NCBI GenBank assembly: GCA_030533315.1
Contig: JAUNJL010000072.1
Location: forward strand, 1 to 12,118
Direction of reading: 5' to 3'
Source: Eubacteriales bacterium
GTDB taxonomy: Bacteria > Bacillota_A > Clostridia > Lachnospirales > Lachnospiraceae
DNA length: 12,118 bases
Shown: one piece after another, positions 7,155 through 12,118 of the stretch
Numbering within the stretch: the first letter of the stretch is position 1
How the letters are laid out: each line of letters starts with the position of its first letter
Notes under the pieces: generated by a model
Databases searched by the model: none
What the model saw: the letters and a program-made list of their open reading frames with translations, nothing else
Told to the model about the DNA's origin: nothing
Translations under genes and position numbers: made by a program

Positions 7155-7609
7155 CAGGAAAGCTCCGCCAGCATCTGGGCGGGGTTGTCCGCGGCCTTCA
7201 CCTTGCCGAAGGCTTTCTGGATCATCCCTTCTTCGTCGATCAAATAGGTGGTCCGCACAACACCCATGCTGACCTTTCCATAATTTTTCTTCTCCTGCCA
7301 CACATCATAGGCCTGGATGCAGGAAAGCTCCGGGTCCGACAGCAGCGTAAAGGGAAGCCCGTACTTTTCCTCAAACCGCTTATGGGAGGCGACGCTGTCC
7401 TTGCTGACCCCCAGCACCACCGCCCCTTTCTCCAAAAACTGGGGATACAGCTCCCCAAAGTTGCAGGCCTGCTTCGTGCAGCCCGGCGTATTGTCCTTCG
7501 GATAAAAATAAAGGATCACCTTTTTTCCTCTGTACTCCTCCAGGGTATGTACCTGTCCGTTCTGATCCGGCAGGGAAAACGCCGGAGCCTTCATTCCTGC
7601 TTCTAACAT
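7154..7609 (-). CDS. bcp: PrxQ/BCP-type thiol peroxidase
   Basis: A 151-residue thioredoxin-fold peroxiredoxin of the PrxQ (bacterioferritin comigratory protein) class. It reduces hydrogen peroxide and organic hydroperoxides using a peroxidatic cysteine and is recycled by thioredoxin. Seen: FSLPDQNG at 11-18, the active-site YFYPKDNTPGCTKQAC at 34-49 with peroxidatic C44 and resolving C49 (the C-x4-C spacing that marks atypical two-cysteine PrxQ), and a downstream arginine in GVVRTTYLIDEEG near 115-127. Length is normal. The ATG at 7609 follows AGGAGGAAGG, giving a confident start. It lies 21 bases after the Nudix gene and overlaps yaaA by one base, so the three are surely co-transcribed. Nothing is missing or unusual. 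Confidence 0.96.
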   Translation of the reverse strand: MLEAGMKAPAFSLPDQNGQVHTLEEYRGKKVILYFYPKDNTPGCTKQACNFGELYPQFLEKGAVVLGVSKDSVASHKRFEEKYGLPFTLLSDPELSCIQAYDVWQEKKNYGKVSMGVVRTTYLIDEEGMIQKAFGKVKAADNPAQMLAELS

Positions 7610-7630
7610 AATTCCTTCCTCCTGTTTTAT

Positions 7631-8077
7631 TTAAAATAAATGCTCCATCACCTGTCCGTCCTCCTTCACATCCATGAAGCACTCTGTCAGGCGATCCTCG
7701 TCCAATAGCTGAAGCACCCGGGGCATTCCCAGCGCCAGCTCTTTCTTCTCATACTCCTCTCTGGAGATCCAGTACACCCTTCCCTCCTGGGAACTTCTCA
7801 ATTCCCCCTCAAACTCATCTGCCCGGTAGATCAGGCCCACCTGATGCTCCCCCGCCCGGTACCAGTGGTAAATCCCCCTAAGGACCGGATGCCGGATTTT
7901 CAGCCCGGTTTCCTCATACACCTCCCGGATCACCGCCTCCGCAAAGGTCTCCCCGGCCTCCACATGGCCGCCGGGAAAGGTCGTCCCTGCATAATCCTTT
8001 CCCACCTTATCCAGGGCAAGGACCTGATCCCCATCACAGACCATGCACATATTCATAAAAACTGTTTTCTCCACCAT
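7631..8077 (-). CDS. Nudix hydrolase, 8-oxo-dGTP diphosphatase-like
   Basis: A small cytoplasmic Nudix enzyme (about 148 residues) that hydrolyses nucleoside diphosphates linked to another group. It matches MutT/MutX-like proteins annotated as 8-oxo-dGTP diphosphatases, which remove oxidised guanine nucleotides before they enter DNA. The full Nudix box is present: G37-x5-E43-x7-R51-E52-V-Y-E55-E56-T-G58-L, with the metal-binding glutamates intact. Substrate is inferred from resemblance and from the adjacent peroxiredoxin and yaaA. I chose the ATG at 8077 (MVEKTVFMNMCMV) because the core fold begins there and a GGAG lies upstream; the frame extends to an ATG at 8146, but those 23 extra residues (rich in G, K and R) lie within the structured leader. 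First gene of the operon. Confidence 0.9.
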   Translation of the reverse strand: MVEKTVFMNMCMVCDGDQVLALDKVGKDYAGTTFPGGHVEAGETFAEAVIREVYEETGLKIRHPVLRGIYHWYRAGEHQVGLIYRADEFEGELRSSQEGRVYWISREEYEKKELALGMPRVLQLLDEDRLTECFMDVKEDGQVMEHLF

Positions 8078-8129
8078 AAACCTACGCTCCGTATTTTTCC
8101 CGTTCCCGGGTTTTATCCATAAGCCGCCG

Positions 8130-8193
8130 GTCTGCTTCTCATCCAACTTACAAGGTTTCTCAAATGCCTAAGCCTGAGAGAACCCTTACAGAC
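8130..8193 (-). ncRNA. Structured 5' leader of the Nudix operon, unclassified
   Basis: In the transcript expected from the promoter at 8201-8229, GTCTG (8193-8189) can pair with CAGAC (8134-8130). Inside it, AAGGGTTCTC (8187-8178) pairs with GAGAAACCTT (8161-8152) at nine of ten positions, with a 16-base loop containing GGCTTAGGCATT. About 50 further bases precede the preferred Nudix start. The nested arrangement resembles a cis-regulatory RNA. I checked it by eye against the TPP, SAM, glycine, THF, ZTP, fluoride, guanidine, preQ1, purine and T-box consensus and it matches none. It could be a plain 5' hairpin that affects stability. Confidence 0.35.
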
Positions 8194-8200
8194 ATTCCAT

Positions 8201-8229
8201 ATTATAACACAAAAATATCCTTCCCAAAA
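8201..8229 (-). promoter_or_regulatory. Extended -10 promoter of the Nudix-bcp-yaaA-pfkB operon
   Basis: A perfect TATAAT (8206-8201) is preceded by TGT, forming the extended TGnTATAAT element. A poor -35 (TTTTGG, about 8229-8224) lies 17 bases upstream, as is common for extended -10 promoters. The start of transcription would fall near 8194. Confidence 0.6.
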
Positions 8230-8247
8230 TAAAAATGACTGAATTTT

Positions 8248-8291
8248 AAAAAAAGGACGCGGCCCTTTCCCGTTGCTCCGAAACAGCCGCG
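8248..8291 (-). terminator. Intrinsic-terminator-like hairpin with no gene in front of it
   Basis: On the minus strand, CGCGGC (8291-8286) pairs with GCCGCG (8263-8258) across a 22-base loop, and a run of seven T (8254-8248) follows three bases later. An alternative smaller stem, AAAGGG with TCCTTT, uses the same T run. It lies just upstream of the Nudix promoter and could insulate it from readthrough coming from the divergent region or end a short antisense or small RNA; no such promoter is clear. Confidence 0.5.
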
Positions 8292-8315
8292 AAAAAAAGC
8301 TCTCTTTACAAGCAT

Positions 8316-8344
8316 TTGACAAAAGCATTACACAAATCGGATAG
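8316..8344 (+). promoter_or_regulatory. Possible promoter of the binding-protein/VWA/XpaC operon
   Basis: A perfect TTGACA (8316-8321) is followed after 17-18 bases by a weak -10 (GGATAG or GATAGA, 8339-8345). This would give a leader of about 85 bases. CACAAATC occurs at 8331-8338, in the spacer, and again at 8394-8401, and could be a regulator site. Another AT-rich -10-like element (TTTAAT, 8379-8384) lacks a good -35. The remaining bases of 8292-8437 show nothing else. Confidence 0.4.
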
Positions 8345-8437
8345 ACAAGCCTCCGGGAAATTTGTAGCATGAGACTGGTTTAATATGTTGTTTCACAAAT
8401 CCTGCCGTCTTTTACAAACCGCCAAGGAGTAACCGTT

Positions 8438-10063
8438 ATGAAATCCTTTATCAAGCTGTCAAACAAAAAAATTCCCGCTCTTCTGCTGTTCCTGGCCCTC
8501 GCCCTGTGGATCACCGGCTGCAGCTCTGGTCCGGGGGATAAAAAAGAGGGGAACGCCGACGCCGTCCTGGGGGGCGGGCGGAGCGTGCTGCGCGTCGTCT
8601 CCGGGTCGGAGAACGCTTCCCTGGAGCATATCCTGGAAGAATTTTCCAAGAAAGAAAAGGTACAGATCGAAATGACCTATCAGGGTTCCCTGGACATCAT
8701 GCGCCTCCTGGAGCAGGAGGAGATCCCCTATGACGCTGTCTGGCCGGCCAGCAGCCTGTGGCTCACGGTGGGGGACCAGCAGCACCGGGTGAAGCACGCT
8801 CAGTCCATTTCCGTCTCCCCGGTGGTCTTTGGCATCCGCCAGAGCCTGGCAAAGGAACTGGGATTTATGGACCGGGAGGTGTCCGTGGGCGATCTGCTGG
8901 AGGCCATCCAGGGAGGAAAGCTCCGCTTTTGTATGACCAGCGCCACCCAGTCTAATTCCGGGGCCAGCGCTTACATCGGATTTTTGTACGCCCTGCTGGG
9001 AAATCCGGAGATCATCACCGCAGAGGACCTGCACAGCGGGGAGCTGAAAAGCCAGATCAAGGATCTCTTCTCCGGCGTGGACCGTTCCTCCGGAAGCTCT
9101 GACTGGCTAAAGGAAATGTTCCTGGAGGGCAGCTATGACGCCATGGTCAACTACGAGTGTCTGATCATCCAGGCCAACCAGGAGCTGGAGTCCCGGGGCG
9201 AAGAGCCTCTCTACGTGGTCTACCCCTACGACGGACTTTCCCTGGCGGATTCCCCCCTGGGATACCTGGACAAGGGGGATGATAAAAAAGAAGCCCTCTT
9301 TTTAAAGCTGCAGGAATATCTGTTATCCGAGAAAGCCCAAAATGAAATCCAGCGCACCGGGCGCCGGGCAGGCTATACCGGTATTTCCCATGAGAACAAA
9401 GATGTGTTCCGCGCCGCCTGGGGCCTGCAGCCGGACCGGGTTCTCTCTCCCATCCGGATGCCATCCCCGGAGGTGCTGTTTGAATGTCTGAATCTCTATC
9501 AGACCGATTTCAAAAAGCCCTCCCTGAACGTCTACTGCCTGGATTACTCCGGCAGCATGTACGGCGAGGGCAATGAGCAGCTTGTACAGGCCATGGAACA
9601 GCTTCTGATCCAGGAAAACGCCAGGAAGAATTTCCTCCAGGCCTCCAATGAGGAGATTAACATCCTGATCCCCTTCAGCAGTGATGTGATCGCCTCCTAC
9701 ACCGCCCTGGGGGCCGGGCAGGAGCTGGAGGAGCTTTATACGCTGGTAAAAGACCAGGAGCCCACCGGCGGCACCGATATGTACGCGGCGGCCCTTCACG
9801 GCCTGGAAATGCTAAAGGAGTACGACCTCTCCATGTATACCCCCGCGATCATTCTCCTGACAGACGGACAGTCCGCAGGCTCCTTATCCCGGTTTGCATC
9901 CGCCTACGCCTCCTTTGGGGAGGAGGTTCCTATCTTCTCCATTATGTTTGGAGACGCGGATCAAACCCAGCTAAGGGAATTGGCCCAGCTTACAAATGCC
10001 CGTGTATTTGACGGGCGGAAAAACCTGACGGAAGCCTTCCGCAGTGTAAAGGGGTACAACTGA
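8438..10063 (+). CDS. Lipoprotein fusing a solute-binding-protein-like domain to a von Willebrand factor A domain
   Basis: A 541-residue exported lipoprotein. Residues 1-27 form a signal peptide with basic residues, a hydrophobic core and lipobox ITGC, so C28 should be lipidated and the protein tethered outside the membrane. Residues about 48-345 read as a type 2 periplasmic-binding-protein fold: RSVLRVVSGSENASL, YDAVWPAS and the ligand-loop-like TSATQSNSGASAY at 168-180. Residues about 362-541 form a VWA domain with an apparently complete metal site: DYSGS (D369, S371, S373), T446 in TGGTD and D476 in LLTDG. AAGGAG eight bases before the ATG fixes the start. VWA domains mediate metal-dependent protein binding. 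The fusion is known in Firmicutes, but its ligand and job are not established. First gene of the operon; its stop overlaps xpaC by one base (TGATG). No ABC permease or ATPase is nearby. Confidence 0.9.
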   Translation: MKSFIKLSNKKIPALLLFLALALWITGCSSGPGDKKEGNADAVLGGGRSVLRVVSGSENASLEHILEEFSKKEKVQIEMTYQGSLDIMRLLEQEEIPYDAVWPASSLWLTVGDQQHRVKHAQSISVSPVVFGIRQSLAKELGFMDREVSVGDLLEAIQGGKLRFCMTSATQSNSGASAYIGFLYALLGNPEIITAEDLHSGELKSQIKDLFSGVDRSSGSSDWLKEMFLEGSYDAMVNYECLIIQANQELESRGEEPLYVVYPYDGLSLADSPLGYLDKGDDKKEALFLKLQEYLLSEKAQNEIQRTGRRAGYTGISHENKDVFRAAWGLQPDRVLSPIRMPSPEVLFECLNLYQTDFKKPSLNVYCLDYSGSMYGEGNEQLVQAMEQLLIQENARKNFLQASNEEINILIPFSSDVIASYTALGAGQELEELYTLVKDQEPTGGTDMYAAALHGLEMLKEYDLSMYTPAIILLTDGQSAGSLSRFASAYASFGEEVPIFSIMFGDADQTQLRELAQLTNARVFDGRKNLTEAFRSVKGYN

Positions 10064-10674
10064 TGAAAAACGATACGATACGAATGATATTCTCGGTCCT
10101 GGGGGCGACAGCCGCCTTCCTGCTGCTGTTTTTCCTGCTGCATTGGGAGCTGGCCGTCTGCGCCCTTCTGGGGATCGGGCTGTATTTTGGATTCTTTTTC
10201 CTCCTAAAGCCCAGCCGGAAGATCGGCGGCATCGATGTGAACTCCCTGCCGGACGGCAAAGAGCTTCAAAGGCTGCTGGACGAGGCCCAGGCGGACCTGG
10301 CAATGATCGAGAAAAGCAAAAACACCATTTCAAATATCCCCGTCCGGTCCAATGCGGAGAAGCTGCACGAAACAGGCCGAAGGATCCTTGATTATCTCAA
10401 CGAAAACCCGGACAAGATCAAGCTGGCCCGAAAATTTCTTACCTACTATCTGGATACTGCTTCCAAGCTCTTAGAGCGCTACGTCCAATTCCAGGAGACC
10501 GGCCTTCGTTCCGCTGAAGTGCGGGAAATCCTCTCAAAGACAGAGGAGGCCCTGCCTGTGCTGAACCAGGCCTTCGAGCGGCAGTTTACCCACCTGATGG
10601 AGGGCGAGCTTCTGGATGTGGAGGTTGACATCGATCTCCTGAAAAATATACTGGAAATGGAGGGCGGAAAATGA
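10063..10674 (+). CDS. xpaC: XpaC-family membrane protein ('5-bromo-4-chloroindolyl phosphate hydrolysis' family)
   Basis: A 203-residue protein with two adjacent hydrophobic segments at about 8-26 and 29-48, then a charged, largely helical cytoplasmic or peripheral domain (about 55-203) including LPDGKELQRLLDEAQADL and LARKFLTYYLDTASKLLERY. This architecture fits the XpaC family. The family name reflects an old Bacillus phenotype and does not prove a phosphatase; no catalytic motif is visible. In many Firmicutes xpaC sits beside telA (toxic-anion-resistance/TelA) and VWA genes. telA is not next to it here; a binding-protein-like gene takes that place. It starts within the stop of the VWA lipoprotein gene and ends overlapping the next start (ATGA), so translation is coupled. 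Confidence is good for the family and low for function. Confidence 0.85.
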   Translation: MKNDTIRMIFSVLGATAAFLLLFFLLHWELAVCALLGIGLYFGFFFLLKPSRKIGGIDVNSLPDGKELQRLLDEAQADLAMIEKSKNTISNIPVRSNAEKLHETGRRILDYLNENPDKIKLARKFLTYYLDTASKLLERYVQFQETGLRSAEVREILSKTEEALPVLNQAFERQFTHLMEGELLDVEVDIDLLKNILEMEGGK

Positions 10675-11729
10675 AAACAAAATGGATCGGCTTCGGAATC
10701 TTAGTTTCTGTCATACTGGCCGCCGCCGCATACGCCTTTCTTCGGGACGCGGGAACGGTTACGGAAATCAATGGATATGTGGGAGGGGAAAAGATCGGCC
10801 TTCTGGAGGATGAGGAGATACAAAAGCTCCTGAAGAAAAAATATCACTTAAGCATCGATTATGCCAAGGCCGGCTCCATCGACATGATCAGCGCCGACAT
10901 GACGGGCAAAAACTTTCTGTTCCCCTCCAACCAGACGGCCCTGGAGCTTTACGAGAAGGCAAAGGGCGCGCCGGTAAAAAGCGAGATCGTCCTAAACACC
11001 CCCATCGTCCTTTACACCCGCAAGCCAGTGGCCCAGGCCCTGATCGCACAGAATATCGCCAGCGTCACGGATGACATTTCCTACATCCACATGGAAAAGC
11101 TGGCCCAATGTATTGAGGCCGGAAAAACCTGGGCGGACCTTGGAATGCCTCAGCTCTACGGAAGCGTCACCGTGGGAACCACCGATCCCACCAAGTCCAA
11201 CTCCGGAAATATGTTCGCCGGCCTTCTGGCCAACACCCTCTGCGGCGGCGTGGCGGATAAAAACAGCCTGCCCGAGCTGCTGCCGCGGCTGAAGGATATT
11301 TTCCAAAGGCTGGGATACATGGAAAGCTCCTCCTCCGACCTGTTTGACCAGTTTTTAAAAACCGGCATGGGCGCCAAGCCCCTGATCGCCGGATATGAAA
11401 GCCAGCTTCTGGAGTTTGCGGCAGAAAATCCCGACACCTGGAAGCAGATCCGGGAGGACATTGTGATCTTATATCCCACTCCCACCGTCTGGTCCTCCCA
11501 TGTATTTATCGCCTTAGATCAATCCGGCGCAGCCGGTATCCCCGCCCTGCTGGACAAAGACATCCAGCGCCTGGCCTGGGAAAAACACGGCTTCCGCACC
11601 GGCGTATACGACGCCCCCACCGACGCCGACCATTTCGCCGTCCCCGGAATCGCAAAAGAGATCACCCAGGTAGCCCCCATGCCCGACGCCGCCGTCATGC
11701 AGCAGATCATCACCGCCCTAGGCGCATAA
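10671..11729 (+). CDS. Membrane-anchored solute-binding-protein-like protein
   Basis: A 352-residue protein with one N-terminal hydrophobic segment at about 6-24 (IGFGILVSVILAAAAYAF) and no lipobox cysteine, so it is probably held by an uncleaved anchor or secreted after cleavage. The rest looks like a type 2 binding-protein fold, with an early FLFPSNQTALELYEKAKG, the loop TDPTKSNSGNMFAG at 171-184, and ILYPTPTVWSSHVFIAL at 266-282. The SNSG loop and the order of later blocks (a GYE or NYE segment, YP, then RTG-xx-GxY) match the binding domain of the lipoprotein two genes upstream, implying old duplication. The ATG overlaps the xpaC stop. Ligand unknown; relatives of this loop type bind oxyanions or other small anions, but that is inference. 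Last gene; a strong terminator follows 13 bases after its stop. Confidence 0.85.
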   Translation: MKTKWIGFGILVSVILAAAAYAFLRDAGTVTEINGYVGGEKIGLLEDEEIQKLLKKKYHLSIDYAKAGSIDMISADMTGKNFLFPSNQTALELYEKAKGAPVKSEIVLNTPIVLYTRKPVAQALIAQNIASVTDDISYIHMEKLAQCIEAGKTWADLGMPQLYGSVTVGTTDPTKSNSGNMFAGLLANTLCGGVADKNSLPELLPRLKDIFQRLGYMESSSSDLFDQFLKTGMGAKPLIAGYESQLLEFAAENPDTWKQIREDIVILYPTPTVWSSHVFIALDQSGAAGIPALLDKDIQRLAWEKHGFRTGVYDAPTDADHFAVPGIAKEITQVAPMPDAAVMQQIITALGA

Positions 11730-11741
11730 GCACATCATACC

Positions 11742-11777
11742 AAAAGCCGCTCAGACAGACGCCTGAGCGGCTTTTTT
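11742..11777 (+). terminator. Strong intrinsic terminator ending the VWA-xpaC operon
   Basis: AAAAGCCGCTCAG (11742-11754) and CTGAGCGGCTTTT (11763-11775) make a perfect 13-bp stem with an 8-base loop, then a six-T run. Because the left arm begins with AAAA, it could also work for minus-strand transcripts arriving from the right. Confidence 0.92.
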
Positions 11778-11800
11778 ATCATTTTCTCTATCACCATCAC

Positions 11801-11904
11801 AAGAAAAACCCTCCCCCCTGAACAAAAAGCGGGCCCAGAAGGGGGAGCGCGAGGGGGAAAGCGGGCTTCCCGGGCTTTGAGCGCCTTCCCCCTCGCACCC
11901 TCAT
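11801..11904. repeat. GC-rich palindromic intergenic unit, copy 1 of 2
   Basis: A 104-base unit with two possible hairpins: CTCCCCC with GGGGGAG (7 bp, left half), and a 15-base inverted repeat, GCGAGGGGGAAAGCG (11849-11863) with CGCCTTCCCCCTCGC (11882-11896), paired at 14 of 15 positions. Read on the minus strand, the left half ends in GGGGGGAGGGTTTTTC, so it also resembles a terminator. Frames crossing it give low-complexity Pro/Arg/Gly-rich products and are not genes. Confidence 0.85.
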
Positions 11905-12009
11905 AAGAAAAACCCTCCCCCCCTGAACAAAAAGCGGGCCCAGAAGGGGGAGCGCGAGGGGGAAAGCGGGCTTCCGCAACTTCGAGCGCCTTCCCCCTCG
12001 CACCCCTCG
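11905..12009. repeat. GC-rich palindromic intergenic unit, copy 2 of 2
   Basis: A direct tandem copy of the preceding unit at a period of 104-105 bases, with one extra C in the C-run. The copies are almost identical except in the loop of the large hairpin (CCGGGCTTTG versus GCAACTTCG, around 11870-11880 and 11975-11984). The 15-base arms (11954-11968 and 11987-12001) are unchanged, which suggests that the stem, rather than the loop, is kept. Confidence 0.85.
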
Positions 12010-12014
12010 GCGGC

Positions 12015-12036
12015 AACCGGGTAGAAACCGGGTAGA
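12015..12036. repeat. Short tandem repeat, two 11-base units
   Basis: AACCGGGTAGA occurs twice in direct tandem at 12015-12025 and 12026-12036, just after the palindromic units. It may be chance slippage or an end of the repeat element. Confidence 0.6.
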
Positions 12037-12058
12037 AATAAAAGAATAAAAAAACCTC

Positions 12059-12086
12059 TTGCTTTTTTGAATAAACGTGTTATAGT
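12059..12086 (+). promoter_or_regulatory. Promoter for a gene beyond the right edge
   Basis: TTGCTT (12059-12064) and TATAGT (12081-12086) are 16 bases apart, with TGT just before the -10, giving an extended element. No start codon with a ribosome site follows before the window ends. Confidence 0.6.
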
Positions 12087-12105
12087 ATTCATATACTTTA
12101 CACGT
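12075..12105 (+). promoter_or_regulatory. Inverted repeat flanking the -10 region, possible operator
   Basis: ACGTGT (12075-12080) and ACACGT (12100-12105) form a perfect 6-bp inverted repeat around the -10 box and expected start point, with a 19-base centre. The position suits repression, although 6-bp arms could arise by chance in AT-rich DNA. Confidence 0.35.
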
Positions 12106-12118
12106 AGTTTTTATTACT

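Noticed and set aside
8130..8200. A known riboswitch (TPP, glycine, SAM and others) upstream of the Nudix gene
   Set aside because: CTGAG-like and CTCAGGC-like pieces occur, but the rest of each consensus is missing, so I call it only an unclassified structured leader.
8113..8370. An 85-codon minus-strand frame in the divergent intergenic region
   Set aside because: It crosses a terminator, a promoter and the structured leader, and lacks a ribosome site and any recognisable domain.
9323..9799. Minus-strand frames within the VWA lipoprotein gene
   Set aside because: Antisense to a gene with an intact lipobox and metal site; no ribosome sites.
11801..12009. CRISPR array
   Set aside because: Only two long adjacent units with no unique spacers, and no cas genes.
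11735..12016. Minus-strand frames through the palindromic repeats
   Set aside because: The apparent repeated protein is a by-product of the tandem GC-rich DNA repeat; there is no start signal, and one end lies in the terminator.

Overview
The window looks like a chromosomal stretch from a low- to mid-GC Clostridia, most likely a gut Lachnospiraceae. This rests on strong AGGAGG ribosome sites, tightly packed operons with TGATG/ATGA overlaps, Firmicutes-type sigma-A promoters, and gene families such as XpaC, YaaA, PrxQ and a solute-binding/VWA lipoprotein. The genus is not determinable by eye.

Layout. (1) Bases 64-5160, mostly minus strand, are an accessory block. It holds a type I restriction-modification pair (hsdM then hsdS, 11-bp overlap, no hsdR in the window), a small unrecognised reading frame just upstream of hsdM, and a separately promoted AAA ATPase of the AAA_14/DUF4143 class. 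Its base composition, especially in hsdS, is visibly more AT-rich than what follows, which suggests horizontal acquisition. Short gene-like scraps lie at about 3008-3073 and 5204-5335. (2) Bases 5361-8230, minus strand, are a compact four-gene operon (Nudix hydrolase, PrxQ-type peroxiredoxin, yaaA, PfkB sugar/nucleoside kinase). It has an extended -10 promoter, a structured 5' leader and a clear intrinsic terminator. Three of the four genes fit defence against peroxide and oxidised nucleotides. (3) Bases 8316-11777, plus strand, are a three-gene overlapping operon: a lipoprotein fusing a periplasmic-binding-protein-like domain to a von Willebrand A domain, an XpaC-family membrane protein, and a second membrane-anchored binding-protein-like protein. 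It ends at a strong terminator. (4) Bases 11801-12118 are non-coding: a tandem pair of about 104-bp GC-rich palindromic units, then a plus-strand promoter with an inverted repeat driving a gene beyond the window.

The most interesting candidate for an undescribed system is the plus-strand operon. Two related binding domains, one fused to a complete metal-dependent adhesion site, flank an XpaC protein with no ABC permease or ATPase visible. This looks like an envelope sensing or assembly complex rather than a transporter. Second is the AAA ATPase with its palindrome-controlled promoter beside a type I methyltransferase/specificity pair.
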